This document shows positions 42,077 to 50,618 of a DNA stretch of 64,000 nucleotides, one piece after another. The notes under the pieces were generated by a model. That model saw only the letters and a list, made by a program, of their open reading frames with translations. It was not told the DNA's origin and ran no database searches. A program made the position numbers and the translations under genes. The number at the start of each line of letters is the position of its first letter. The first letter of the stretch is position 1. The stretch is from Campylobacter concisus (GTDB taxonomy: Bacteria; Campylobacterota; Campylobacteria; Campylobacterales; Campylobacteraceae), in NCBI RefSeq assembly GCF_001298465.1, contig NZ_CP012541.1, positions 682,001 through 746,000 of the forward strand, given 5' to 3'.

Positions 42077-45002
42077 GTATCTTTTAACACACGCCCCACA
42101 AATTCTCATCTGTGAAGATGATAAAGAGGCGGCACTTTGTGCTGATGCGGCCAGTTTTGCTGGCTTTAACGTTTTTAAATTACCTGATTTTAGAGCTAAA
42201 AAGGGCGATGATCTAAGAAGCTTTAACGAAGAGCTTTTTGAAATTTCATCCGTTCTTAGCAAATACTATAAATTTGATGGCAAAAAGATTATCATAAGCC
42301 CATTTAGCACGCTTTTAAACCCACTTCCAACGCAAAAAAACCTAGAAAGCTCAACAATCAAGCTAAAAGACAATCTAAATTTAAACGAATTTGCCGACTT
42401 GCTCATACGCTTTGGCTATGAGTGCGTCGATATCGTTGAGAGCGTTGGCGAGTTTAGCATACGTGGAGAAGTGATCGACATTTACGGCGTAAATATGGAT
42501 GATCCTGTTAGGATTTTGCTTTTTGGTGATGAGGTTGAGAGTATAAGAAACTATAACACCGCCACGCAAATTAGCAATAAAGCTGAGCTAAGCGAAGCTG
42601 AGATCGTGCCATTTATCGCAAATTTGAGCAAAGATGAGTTTGAAAAAGTTAGCCAAAAGATTGAGGATATGCAAAGTGACGCCTTGGTGAGTGATCTAAA
42701 TTCGCTTGGATTTTGGGCGATAGATAGCTTTAGTGACTACTTAAAAGAATTTGACTCAAAACTTGTTAAAAAGATCGATTTTGAAATTTATGATGTGCCT
42801 GAGGAGAAATTCAAGGGCATTGAAATTTTACCTGAGCCAAAGGTTTATAAAGATCTTGAGGTTACTTTAAATTTTGACTTTTTTGAGCTAAATAAGAGCA
42901 AAAGCATAACCGTTCTTTCAAGAAATGAAGGGCTTTTTAAGGGCTATGAGCTTGATGGCTTTGCTAATGTAAAGCTTGAAATTTCGCCCCTTGTAGTAAA
43001 TTTAACCTCAAGTGATAAGATCGTAGTCTCACTTAATAAATTTGAGAAAAAAAGACGAGTTAAACGCTCAAGTCTCGTGGTGGATGAGCTAAAGGTAAAT
43101 GACTACGTCGTGCATGAAGATTATGGTATAGGCAGATTTTTGGGGCTTGAAAAGATCAAGGTTTTGGGCGCGACAAAGGAATTTGTGGTTATCGCCTACC
43201 AAAATGACGACAAGCTTCTTTTGCCAGTAGAGCATCTAAATTTGATAGACCGCTATATCGCTCAAAATGGTTCTATGGCGGTGCTGGACCGCTTAGGCAA
43301 GGCAAATTTTGCCAAGATAAAAGAAAAGGTTAGAGAAAAACTCTTCGCGATCGCTTCAAAGATCGTAGCAATGGCGGCAAAAAGAGAGCTTGTGGCTGGT
43401 AAAATTTTGCAAAAAGAAGACATCTCTTATCTAAATTTTGTCCAAGACGCTGGCTTTTCATATACGAGTGATCAGCAAAAAGCGGTAAATGATATAAAAG
43501 ATGAGCTAAAAAGTGGCAAGGTCATGGATAGGCTGCTTAGCGGAGACGTTGGCTTTGGTAAGACTGAAGTTGCGATGAACGCCATATTTACCTGCATAAA
43601 ATCAGGCTTTAGCGCATTTTTCTTCGTGCCAACGACGCTTCTTAGCTCGCAGCATTATAAGACACTAAGCCAAAGATTTAGCAAATTTGACATAAAGGTC
43701 TTTAGGCTAGATCGCTTCTCAAGTGCCAAAGAGAAGTCGAGCCTGCAAAAAGCACTAAAAGAAAATGAGCCGATAGTTTGCGTGGGAACGCATGCGCTTC
43801 TTGGTGTAAAGGCTGAGAATTTAGGGCTTATAGTGGTTGATGAAGAGCATAAATTTGGCGTTAAACAAAAAGAGCAGTTAAAAGAAATTTCTCAAAATTC
43901 ACACATCTTAAGCATGAGTGCCACTCCTATACCAAGAAGCCTAAATATGGCGCTTAGCAAGATAAAAACATATAGTATTTTAGCCACTCCGCCAAGTTCA
44001 AGACTGGATGTTAGAACAAGCGTGAGAGAGTGGGACGAGAAGGTCATCAAAGAGGCGATCATACGTGAGCTAAGACGTGGCGGGCAGACCTTTTACATCC
44101 ACAACCACATCGCAGATATCGAGCAGACGGCAAATGAGCTAAGAAAAATTTTGCCAAAGCTTAGGATTTTAATACTTCACTCAAAGGTAAATGCGAAAGT
44201 TACTGAAGATGAGATGATGAAATTTGAGCGGGGCGAGTATGACTTGCTGCTTTGCACCAGCATCGTTGAAAGCGGCATCCACTTGCCAAATGCAAACACC
44301 ATAATCGTAGAAAATGCTAATAAATTTGGTATGGCTGACCTGCATCAGCTCCGCGGACGCGTGGGTAGAAGCGACAAGCAGGCTTATTGCTACTTTTTGG
44401 TTGAGGATAAAGATGCCATTAGTAAAGACGCTCTAAAACGACTTGTGGCACTTGAAGGCAACTCGTTTTTGGGCGCTGGCTCGGTGTTAGCATATCACGA
44501 CCTTGAGATAAGGGGTGGTGGCAACATCATCGGCGAGGCACAAAGCGGCCACATCGAGGCTATCGGCTACTCGTTATATCTAAAGATGCTAGAAGATGAG
44601 ATAAATAAGCTTCTTAATCAAGACTCCGCAAAGCTTGACAAGATCGATCTAAAGCTTAGTGTGAGCGCCTTTTTAAATCAAGAATTTATAAGAGAAGATA
44701 GACTACGACTCGAAATTTATAGGCGCCTTAGCAAGTGTAAAGAGGTCGCTGAGGTCTATGAGATACAAAGCGAGCTTGAGGATAGATTTGGCAAGATAGA
44801 TACATATACAAAGCAGTTTTTAGACCTTATCATCATCAAAATTTTATCTCTAAAAGCTGACATAAAGACGATCTCAAACAGCGAACAAAATATACTAATA
44901 ACAAAAAATGATGACGAGAAGATCAGGCTAAAGTCACGTAGCAAGGACGATGACGATGTTTTGGCTGAAATTTTGGTCTATCTAAGAAAGAATAAGAAAT
45001 GA
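42057..45002 (+). CDS. mfd: Transcription-repair coupling factor
   Basis: DNA translocase that removes stalled RNA polymerase and recruits the UvrABC nucleotide-excision system; 981 residues. A UvrB-homology N-terminal region is followed by a CarD-like RNA-polymerase-interaction domain (KVNDYVVHEDYGIGRFLGLE) and a RecG-type motor with Walker A GDVGFGKT near 496-503 and DEEH at 595-598, then LRGRVGRSDKQAYCYFL. The protein is shorter than the E. coli enzyme (1148), mainly in the N-terminal domains, as is usual in this class. Confidence 0.96.
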   Translation: MQAKVYEYLLTHAPQILICEDDKEAALCADAASFAGFNVFKLPDFRAKKGDDLRSFNEELFEISSVLSKYYKFDGKKIIISPFSTLLNPLPTQKNLESSTIKLKDNLNLNEFADLLIRFGYECVDIVESVGEFSIRGEVIDIYGVNMDDPVRILLFGDEVESIRNYNTATQISNKAELSEAEIVPFIANLSKDEFEKVSQKIEDMQSDALVSDLNSLGFWAIDSFSDYLKEFDSKLVKKIDFEIYDVPEEKFKGIEILPEPKVYKDLEVTLNFDFFELNKSKSITVLSRNEGLFKGYELDGFANVKLEISPLVVNLTSSDKIVVSLNKFEKKRRVKRSSLVVDELKVNDYVVHEDYGIGRFLGLEKIKVLGATKEFVVIAYQNDDKLLLPVEHLNLIDRYIAQNGSMAVLDRLGKANFAKIKEKVREKLFAIASKIVAMAAKRELVAGKILQKEDISYLNFVQDAGFSYTSDQQKAVNDIKDELKSGKVMDRLLSGDVGFGKTEVAMNAIFTCIKSGFSAFFFVPTTLLSSQHYKTLSQRFSKFDIKVFRLDRFSSAKEKSSLQKALKENEPIVCVGTHALLGVKAENLGLIVVDEEHKFGVKQKEQLKEISQNSHILSMSATPIPRSLNMALSKIKTYSILATPPSSRLDVRTSVREWDEKVIKEAIIRELRRGGQTFYIHNHIADIEQTANELRKILPKLRILILHSKVNAKVTEDEMMKFERGEYDLLLCTSIVESGIHLPNANTIIVENANKFGMADLHQLRGRVGRSDKQAYCYFLVEDKDAISKDALKRLVALEGNSFLGAGSVLAYHDLEIRGGGNIIGEAQSGHIEAIGYSLYLKMLEDEINKLLNQDSAKLDKIDLKLSVSAFLNQEFIREDRLRLEIYRRLSKCKEVAEVYEIQSELEDRFGKIDTYTKQFLDLIIIKILSLKADIKTISNSEQNILITKNDDEKIRLKSRSKDDDDVLAEILVYLRKNKK

Positions 45003-45763
45003 TAGATTGGGGAGTGAAGTACGCAGCGATTTATAAGAGCACAAAAGGGATGTTAAAGCCAGTTGACGATATTGATTTTGTAGATATCAACTCACTTTAT
45101 GGGCTAGAAAAACAAAAAGAAATTTTACTAAAAAATACTCTAAATTTTATAGATGGTAAGGATGCGAACCACGTGCTTCTTTGGGGTGAGAGAGGATGTG
45201 GCAAGTCAAGTCTCGTAAGGGCTGTTTTTACTAAGTTTTATAAAGCCGGACTTCGCATCATCGAGATCGGCTGCGAGGATCTAAAATACCTTGGCGACAT
45301 CATCGACGAGATCAGAAAGAGCGAGTTTAAATTTATCATTTTCTGCGACGATCTAAGCTTTGAAAATGGCAGCAATGAGTATAAATTTCTAAAACCTATT
45401 ATGGATGGCTCTATCCAAAAACCGCCTAAAAACGTCCTTTTATACGCCACATCAAACCGCAGACATCTAATAAGCGAGTTTAAAAGCGAAAATGAAAACT
45501 CAGAGCTAATAGACGGAGAAATTCACTACAGCGACGCAGCTCAGGAGAAAATTTCGCTCTCGGACCGCTTTGGTCTTTGGATCAGCTTTTATCAAGGCAA
45601 CTACGATGAGTATCTAAAAATGGTTGATTTTTACTTTAAAGACTACACTGGTGACAAAGATGAGCTTCACACGCTTGCTAAAAATTTTGCCACGCTAAGA
45701 GCTAGCAGAAGTGGCAGGACGGCAAAGCAGTTTTACCTAACTTTTAAAGAAAATTTAAAATGA
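44999..45763 (+). CDS. P-loop ATPase of the DUF815 family
   Basis: A 254-residue AAA-type ATPase. Walker A GERGCGKSS is at 63-71, Walker B IIFCDDLSFE around 110-120, followed by LLYATSNRRHLISE, a sensor-like segment typical of DUF815. The cellular function of the family is not established. It overlaps mfd by 4 bases and the glycosylase gene by 4, so it is co-expressed with two DNA-repair genes, which hints at a nucleic-acid role. Confidence 0.88.
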   Translation: MIDWGVKYAAIYKSTKGMLKPVDDIDFVDINSLYGLEKQKEILLKNTLNFIDGKDANHVLLWGERGCGKSSLVRAVFTKFYKAGLRIIEIGCEDLKYLGDIIDEIRKSEFKFIIFCDDLSFENGSNEYKFLKPIMDGSIQKPPKNVLLYATSNRRHLISEFKSENENSELIDGEIHYSDAAQEKISLSDRFGLWISFYQGNYDEYLKMVDFYFKDYTGDKDELHTLAKNFATLRASRSGRTAKQFYLTFKENLK

Positions 45764-46428
45764 GATCAACTGATCTGTTTATAGCTTTGCTAAATCACAA
45801 AAGTAGAAATTTAGACGAGCTAAAATGGCCAGGCGAGGGCACTTTTGAGGTTATTTTGGGTGCTATTTTGGTGCAAAATACCAACTGGAAAAACGTAGAA
45901 AAAGCTCTAGCTAATCTAAAAAAAGCAGGCAAAGATAGCCTGCAAGGCATTTGCGAGCTTGAAAACAGCGAACTTGCCACGCTCATAAAGCCAAGTGGCT
46001 TTTACAACACAAAGGCAAAACGGCTAAAGACGCTTTGTCTAGCTATAAAAAATGAATTTGAGAGCTTTGATAACTTCAAAGAAAACGCAAGCCGCGAGTG
46101 GCTAATAAACGTAAAAGGCGTTGGCGCAGAGACTTGCGACGCGATACTAGCTTATGCTTGTGGGAAGCCATATATGGTCGTTGATGCCTACGCGCTTAGG
46201 ATAATGGCATATTTTGACTATAATTTCGAGTGTTATGACGAGGCGGCTGAGTGGTTTAGCTCGCTTGAGTATGATGAAATTTACAAATTTCTTGACAGTG
46301 ATAAATTTGATGAGACCGAGGTCTTAAAACTCTATCATTCACTTATTTTAGAGTTTTGCAAGGAAAATTTCAAAGGCAAAATTTTAAGCCAAAATGGTCA
46401 AAAAATATTAAGTAGCATTAAAAATTAA
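45760..46428 (+). CDS. MagIII-type 3-methyladenine DNA glycosylase (endonuclease III superfamily)
   Basis: A 222-residue helix-hairpin-helix glycosylase. The HhH motif VKGVGAETCDAIL spans 118-130 and the catalytic aspartate is D142 in MVVDAYALR. Endonuclease III has a catalytic lysine in the HhH (GVGRKTA); here that position is glutamate 124, so it should be a monofunctional glycosylase without lyase activity. The four-cysteine cluster of endonuclease III is absent at the C-terminus. These features match MagIII of Helicobacter pylori, which removes 3-methyladenine. It would otherwise be annotated simply as endonuclease III. Confidence 0.82.
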   Translation: MRSTDLFIALLNHKSRNLDELKWPGEGTFEVILGAILVQNTNWKNVEKALANLKKAGKDSLQGICELENSELATLIKPSGFYNTKAKRLKTLCLAIKNEFESFDNFKENASREWLINVKGVGAETCDAILAYACGKPYMVVDAYALRIMAYFDYNFECYDEAAEWFSSLEYDEIYKFLDSDKFDETEVLKLYHSLILEFCKENFKGKILSQNGQKILSSIKN

Positions 46429-46479
46429 ACTACTAATATGTAACAACTCTTTATAAATTTGCCAAAGATTGGGGCTTTT

Positions 46480-46485
46480 TATAAT
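46480..46485 (+). promoter_or_regulatory. -10 element ahead of cysK
   Basis: TATAAT about 60 bases before the cysK start, in the 118-base gap after the glycosylase gene. No leader hairpin recognised. Confidence 0.5.
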
Positions 46486-46546
46486 CTATTTTAAAATTCT
46501 GTGCTAAATTTACACAAAATTTATCTTATTTAATTTAGGAGGAGTG

Positions 46547-47453
46547 ATGATTTACGATAACATCGTTAAAACGATTGGTAATACACCTATTGTAAAGATA
46601 AAAACAGGTGCTGATGAAGCCGAAATTTATGTAAAATTAGAGTTTTTTAACCCAGGTGGCTCTGTAAAAGATAGGATCGCATTTAATATGATAACTAAAA
46701 TGCTAGCTGACGGTACGCTAAAATATGGTGATACTATCGTTGAGCCAACGAGTGGAAATACTGGCATTGGTGTAGCGATGTGCGGTGCTGCACTTGGTTT
46801 TAAAGTGATACTTTGCATGCCAGAGAGCATGAGTATCGAAAGACGCAAAATAGTGGCTGCTTATGGCGCACAGCTTGAGCTTACTCCAGCGTCTGGTGGT
46901 ATGAAAGCAGCGATCGCAAGAGCTACAGAGCTAGCAGCTCAGCCAAATCATATAATGCTAAGCCAGTTTGAAAACAAGTATAACCCACAAGCTCACGAAC
47001 TAACAACAGCTGCTGAAATTGTGGCTGATTTTAGTAAGCTTGATGCATTTGTAGCTGGTGTTGGCACAGGTGGTACAATAAGTGGCGTAGCAAAGATTTT
47101 AAAAGAAAAGGGCTATGATACTAAGATCATCGCAGTTGAGCCTGAAGCATCGCCGGTTTTAAGTGGTGGCAACCCAGGACCACATAAAATTCAAGGCATT
47201 GGAGCTGGATTTTTACCAAATACTATGGAATATGAGCCTAGTTAGCGAAGTAGAAAAAGTAAGCAACGATGACGCACTAAACGCAGCTAGAGCAATCGCA
47301 AAAAGTGATGGACTCATGATAGGTATAAGCGGTGGTGCTGCTTACGTGGCTGCAAAAAGAGTGGCTAAAAGACTTGGTGCTGGCAAAAAAGTACTTTTCA
47401 TAGCTCCAGATAACGGCGAGAGATACCTAAGTACAGAGCTTTACGGAGCATAA
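46547..47453 (+). pseudogene. cysK: Cysteine synthase A, frameshifted by one extra G
   Basis: O-acetylserine sulfhydrylase, which makes cysteine from O-acetylserine and sulfide. The first part, from the ATG at 46547 behind AGGAGG, is normal: KIGNTP-like start, PLP lysine in [15 protein letters not shown] and the phosphate-binding GTGGTISG loop. The frame then reads into MEYEPS and stops at 47245. The remaining C-terminal portion ([17 protein letters not shown] to STELYGA) continues in the +1 frame to 47453. Removing one G of the GG pair at 47227-47228 restores an uninterrupted protein of about 300 residues. As written, the last 70 residues, including part of the active site (ISGGAA), are lost. 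It could be a real mutation or a base-calling error. cysE follows 4 bases later. Confidence 0.9.
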
Positions 47454-47457
47454 AAAT

Positions 47458-48009
47458 ATGTGGGATAGTCTAAAGGAGCTAGTTCAAACTGTTCGTGAAA
47501 AAGACCCATCGGTACATAAGTGTTGCTTTTTGGCAATACTTATAAACACTCCTGGCATCCATGCGGTTTTGTTTCATAAAATTTCTCATTTTTTATATAA
47601 AAAAGAGCATTTTTTTCTAGCTAGACTCATCTCGCAAATTGCAAGATTTTTAACAGGCATCGAGATACACCCTGGAGCAAAGATCGGCAGGAGATTTTTC
47701 ATAGATCATGGTATGGGTGTGGTTATCGGTGAGACAGCTGAGATAGGCGATGATGTAATGATGTATCATCAAGTAACGCTTGGAGGCACCGGAAAAGAGT
47801 GTGGCAAAAGGCATCCAACTGTAAAAAATGGTGTGACTATCGCAGCTGGCTCGAAAATACTTGGTGCCATAACGATCGGCGAAAATGCTAAGATTGGCGC
47901 AAACTCAGTCGTACTAAAAAATGTCCCAGCAAACGCGACAGTCGTTGGTATACCAGCAAGAATAGTTCGAGTAAATGGGACAAAATTTGAACCAGAATTT
48001 ATTATCTAA
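47458..48009 (+). CDS. cysE: Serine O-acetyltransferase (short form)
   Basis: Makes O-acetylserine, the substrate of the adjacent cysK product; 183 residues. It lacks about 90 N-terminal residues of the E. coli enzyme, like the short EpsC-type forms. The hexapeptide-repeat left-handed helix begins at [24 protein letters not shown], with the catalytic histidine in DHG, and continues through [14 protein letters not shown] precedes the ATG. In E. coli the two enzymes form a complex through the CysE C-terminus; here that tail ends in FEPEFII, with the typical terminal isoleucine. Confidence 0.95.
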   Translation: MWDSLKELVQTVREKDPSVHKCCFLAILINTPGIHAVLFHKISHFLYKKEHFFLARLISQIARFLTGIEIHPGAKIGRRFFIDHGMGVVIGETAEIGDDVMMYHQVTLGGTGKECGKRHPTVKNGVTIAAGSKILGAITIGENAKIGANSVVLKNVPANATVVGIPARIVRVNGTKFEPEFII

Positions 48010-48024
48010 TCTCAAAGATTAGAT
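48004..48024 (+). terminator. Hairpin over the cysE stop codon
   Basis: Nine-base perfect stem ATCTAATCT / AGATTAGAT with a three-base loop; its 5' arm contains the cysE stop codon. Short T-rich tail. Confidence 0.65.
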
Positions 48025-48034
48025 AAATTTATTC

Positions 48035-48235
48035 TTACTTTTTATGCTTTAAAATTTGAACATAAATTTCGTCTTTTAGTTTTAACTTCTCTTTTTTTAA
48101 ATTATCAATTTCAGATGGTTTTGCCAGATTGTCGTCTATTTTTTTATTTAGTTCATCATGCTTTTTGCAAAGAGCAGCAAAACGAGCATCTGTTTTCTTT
48201 AGCTCATTTATAAGGTCTGTATATTCATGTAACAT
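48035..48235 (-). CDS. DUF465 (YdcH-like) small coiled-coil protein
   Basis: A 66-residue, highly charged helical protein (MLHEYTDLINELKKTDARFAAL, then ELNKKIDD and LKKEKLKLKDEIY) that fits the DUF465/YdcH pattern, including the HDELNKKI segment. A TAGGAGCC ribosome site precedes it. Function unknown. The same gene neighbours rpmB in C. jejuni. Confidence 0.85.
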   Translation of the reverse strand: MLHEYTDLINELKKTDARFAALCKKHDELNKKIDDNLAKPSEIDNLKKEKLKLKDEIYVQILKHKK

Positions 48236-48349
48236 ATCGGCTCCTATAAAAATTTGAGAAATTTTATCAAGACTTTGTAAATACTTGGATATAAAAAAGG
48301 TGCCAAGCCATTGCTTAAATTTTTAAAAAGAGCAAGTAGAAAATTTATT

Positions 48350-49480
48350 TTATACGTATTTAAATTCTTCAGGTTTGTGTTTGCTTTTTACAACGCGTTT
48401 GGTTAGACGTATTCCATCAACGGTACCGATGACTAAAAGCTTTGATCCTGTTCCTACTAATGTGTCACCATTTGGCATTGGTACAAAATTATTATTTATA
48501 TCTCTAATGCCTACTATGTCTGCATTTGTAATATTTCGCAAATGAGTCTCTTTTAGTCTTTTAAATCTTATCCAAGAGTAATCAGGCACAAGAATTTCTT
48601 CTATATCGATAGGTGAATTTTTTGTATACAAAAACTGCTCTAATAAATTTTCCATGTCCGGCCTTACGCTCATGGCACTTAACCGCTGCGCGACTAAGCG
48701 AGATGGACTTACCACATTGTCAGCACCTAATTTTTTTAATCTTTGCGTATCGTCTTCTGTCTCTGCGTTTGTGATGATATGATAAGGCTTTCTGCGACCT
48801 ATCTCTTTTTCATAAAGTCTTACAGATGCTATAAGGGCGATGTTATCAGCAATATTTGAGCTAAGAGTTATAAGTCCTTTTGCGCTTGATAGATGTGTTT
48901 TTAAAAAGGCAATTTGTGTATGCGGCTGAGCTTTTATGAAATATGGATATTTATAAATTTGAGCTAGCTCTGCAATATCTTCTCTGTCATCGACCACTAC
49001 AAAAGGTATATGATTTTCACGAAATTGAGCACTAAGTTCGATTGTGTATAGATTGTGATAACAAATAACGAAGTGATTTTTTAGTCTTGCGATCCTATAA
49101 AGCATGCGTCGTTCCTTTAAAATGCTAATTAATGTACCTCTTTTTAAAACCTCAACCACAATACCGATCGATAGCGTAAATATAATAAAACCAATAAGTA
49201 TAAACGTGATAGTAAAAATTCTGCCCTTTGGAGTTATTGGAGCAACTTCGGTAAAACCAACTGTTGTAAAAGTCATGCCAGCTTGGTAAAAGGCATCTAT
49301 TAGCGAGAAATTATCTATTAAGACATAACCTAATGTTCCAAAAAGTAACAGTAATACGACTGAAATTAGTGGAAATCTAAAAGGTTTTAATTGTTCGTAA
49401 AGCTCAGTATCTAGGCTTATTTCTGGTTTTGTAGAGTTTGACCAGTTGAGGAATTTTAAAAGTCTTGAGAGAAAAGACAT
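48350..49480 (-). CDS. Potassium-channel-like protein with RCK domain, divergent filter
   Basis: A 376-residue protein with two membrane helices around a pore loop and a C-terminal TrkA-type RCK domain plus TrkA-C region (residues about 290-370). The filter reads TTVGFTEV (72-79); classical potassium channels have TVGYGD. The first RCK strand is HFVICYHNLYTIELSA, without the glycine-rich GxGxxG nucleotide loop, so NAD binding may be lost. It probably conducts a monovalent cation, but selectivity is uncertain. Located between DUF465 and rpmB on the same strand. Confidence 0.82.
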   Translation of the reverse strand: MSFLSRLLKFLNWSNSTKPEISLDTELYEQLKPFRFPLISVVLLLLFGTLGYVLIDNFSLIDAFYQAGMTFTTVGFTEVAPITPKGRIFTITFILIGFIIFTLSIGIVVEVLKRGTLISILKERRMLYRIARLKNHFVICYHNLYTIELSAQFRENHIPFVVVDDREDIAELAQIYKYPYFIKAQPHTQIAFLKTHLSSAKGLITLSSNIADNIALIASVRLYEKEIGRRKPYHIITNAETEDDTQRLKKLGADNVVSPSRLVAQRLSAMSVRPDMENLLEQFLYTKNSPIDIEEILVPDYSWIRFKRLKETHLRNITNADIVGIRDINNNFVPMPNGDTLVGTGSKLLVIGTVDGIRLTKRVVKSKHKPEEFKYV

Positions 49481-49503
49481 AAATTCCTCTTCATTTTATA
49501 TTC

Positions 49504-49695
49504 TTAGTTTGATTGTTTCTTCATCGTTCTTAGAGTAGAAGCAGCAACTTTTATCTTTCTTGTAGTACCATCTTCTAGCGTAACGCGAATCGTTCTAAGA
49601 TTTGGCAAGAATCTTCTTTTAGTTTTATTGTTAGCGTGGCTCACATTGTTGCCTATCATCGGTCCTTTGCCTGTTATCGCACATCTTTTTGACAT
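49504..49695 (-). CDS. rpmB: 50S ribosomal protein L28
   Basis: A 63-residue ribosomal protein. [33 protein letters not shown] is diagnostic. It lacks the C-terminal extension of the E. coli form, which is usual in this class. Its promoter region is shared with the divergent signalling module and includes a 14-base inverted repeat. Confidence 0.97.
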   Translation of the reverse strand: MSKRCAITGKGPMIGNNVSHANNKTKRRFLPNLRTIRVTLEDGTTRKIKVAASTLRTMKKQSN

Positions 49696-49757
49696 TTTTT
49701 TTCCTTATAAACAAAAATTTCTGCTGATTTTATCTAAAACAAACAAAAGTAATGCTT

Positions 49758-49787
49758 AAATCAATTCTTTTTTAAAAGAATTGATTT
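49758..49787. repeat. Perfect 14-base inverted repeat between divergent genes
   Basis: Arms AAATCAATTCTTTT and AAAAGAATTGATTT around two bases. It lies 5 bases before the TATAAT of the HDOD-like gene and about 26 bases from a possible rpmB -10 (ATTTTA, 49727-49732, read on the minus strand). Neither flanking gene ends here, so it is not an ordinary terminator; an operator is possible. Confidence 0.8.
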
Positions 49788-49792
49788 TTATT

Positions 49793-49798
49793 TATAAT
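49793..49798 (+). promoter_or_regulatory. -10 element of the HDOD/STAS module
   Basis: TATAAT directly right of the inverted repeat; the start codon at 49872 leaves a leader of roughly 67 bases. A second TAAAAT lies at about 49804, so the exact start is unclear. Confidence 0.5.
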
Positions 49799-49871
49799 CT
49801 AGATAAAATAACGCCTTTGTCTATAAATTATAAATAGCAAAAAAATATTTAGAAATCTTGAGTGATACAAA

Positions 49872-50618
49872 ATGCTTAGTAAAGAGTTGATCGAAAAAAA
49901 TGTTGATTTTGTTTTACAGATGCCAACTCTTTTTGAAAAGATCGAGCACTTGTTGTTAGCTGGTAATGTAACTGATGCAGTTACTACTTTGCAAAATATA
50001 GCATCTTTTAAAACTTATTTTAGCTCCATTTTTAAACGTACAAAATTTGATATTCCTTATGATGGCAATGATTTGGTAGTAATAGCAAATATGCTTGGCA
50101 TTGATACTTTTAGAGCGATAGTGCTTTCTTATTTTATATTTTTAAAATCCCCAAAAATTTATAAGGTATTTAATTTTAAAATCGTCGATTTAATCGAGCT
50201 TAATGCTAAAATTTTATCAGATTGGCTAAAGATATTAAACTCTTTTAAAGAAAAACACTACAACTATTTATCGCTTGCTCCGTATTCTATGGCCTGTATT
50301 ATAGTGTGTGAGAATTTATTTTCAAAATATCCATCTTGCATGTCAGACGTTATTTCGTATTCTGATGTAAGCTATAATAAAATTTTGCAAAAAAAATATG
50401 GCTTTAGTCTTTGGGATATTTTTTTAAAAGCAATGAATATGAGTAAGCAATCATTAAGCAAGATTGATAAAGAGATGCTTTGTTTTTTTAAAATTTTACT
50501 CTCTTATGAGTCCAGCAGGTCTGAATTTTATGATTTTGGAGTTGATAAAATTTTAGATATCAATGTTTATCCAGAGATGCAAACCATTATATTTATTAAA
50601 AAAGCTCTACAAAAATGA
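49872..50618 (+). CDS. HDOD-like signalling protein
   Basis: A 248-residue, mostly helical soluble protein. The middle segment (LVVIANMLGIDTFRAIVLSYFIF, about 75-97) resembles the LG-x3-LR-x-LVL helix of HDOD domains, and the N-terminus (DFVLQMPTLFEKIEHLL) fits the usual opening. As in HDOD proteins there is no catalytic HD pair. Family members in C. jejuni affect flagellar gene expression and motility. Its stop overlaps the next gene as ATGA. The ribosome site is weak. The similarity is low, so the domain call is tentative. The gene is missing from the matching rpmB-rpe gap in C. jejuni NCTC 11168. Confidence 0.6.
   Translation: MLSKELIEKNVDFVLQMPTLFEKIEHLLLAGNVTDAVTTLQNIASFKTYFSSIFKRTKFDIPYDGNDLVVIANMLGIDTFRAIVLSYFIFLKSPKIYKVFNFKIVDLIELNAKILSDWLKILNSFKEKHYNYLSLAPYSMACIIVCENLFSKYPSCMSDVISYSDVSYNKILQKKYGFSLWDIFLKAMNMSKQSLSKIDKEMLCFFKILLSYESSRSEFYDFGVDKILDINVYPEMQTIIFIKKALQK

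Noticed and set aside
47221-47245. Programmed ribosomal frameshift in cysK
   Set aside because: The site (ATGGAA) is not a slippery heptamer, and no pseudoknot or stop-adjacent signal is visible.
47163-47453. Separate 96-residue gene after the first cysK frame
   Set aside because: It is the displaced 3' part of cysK; its own first residues are out-of-frame cysK sequence.
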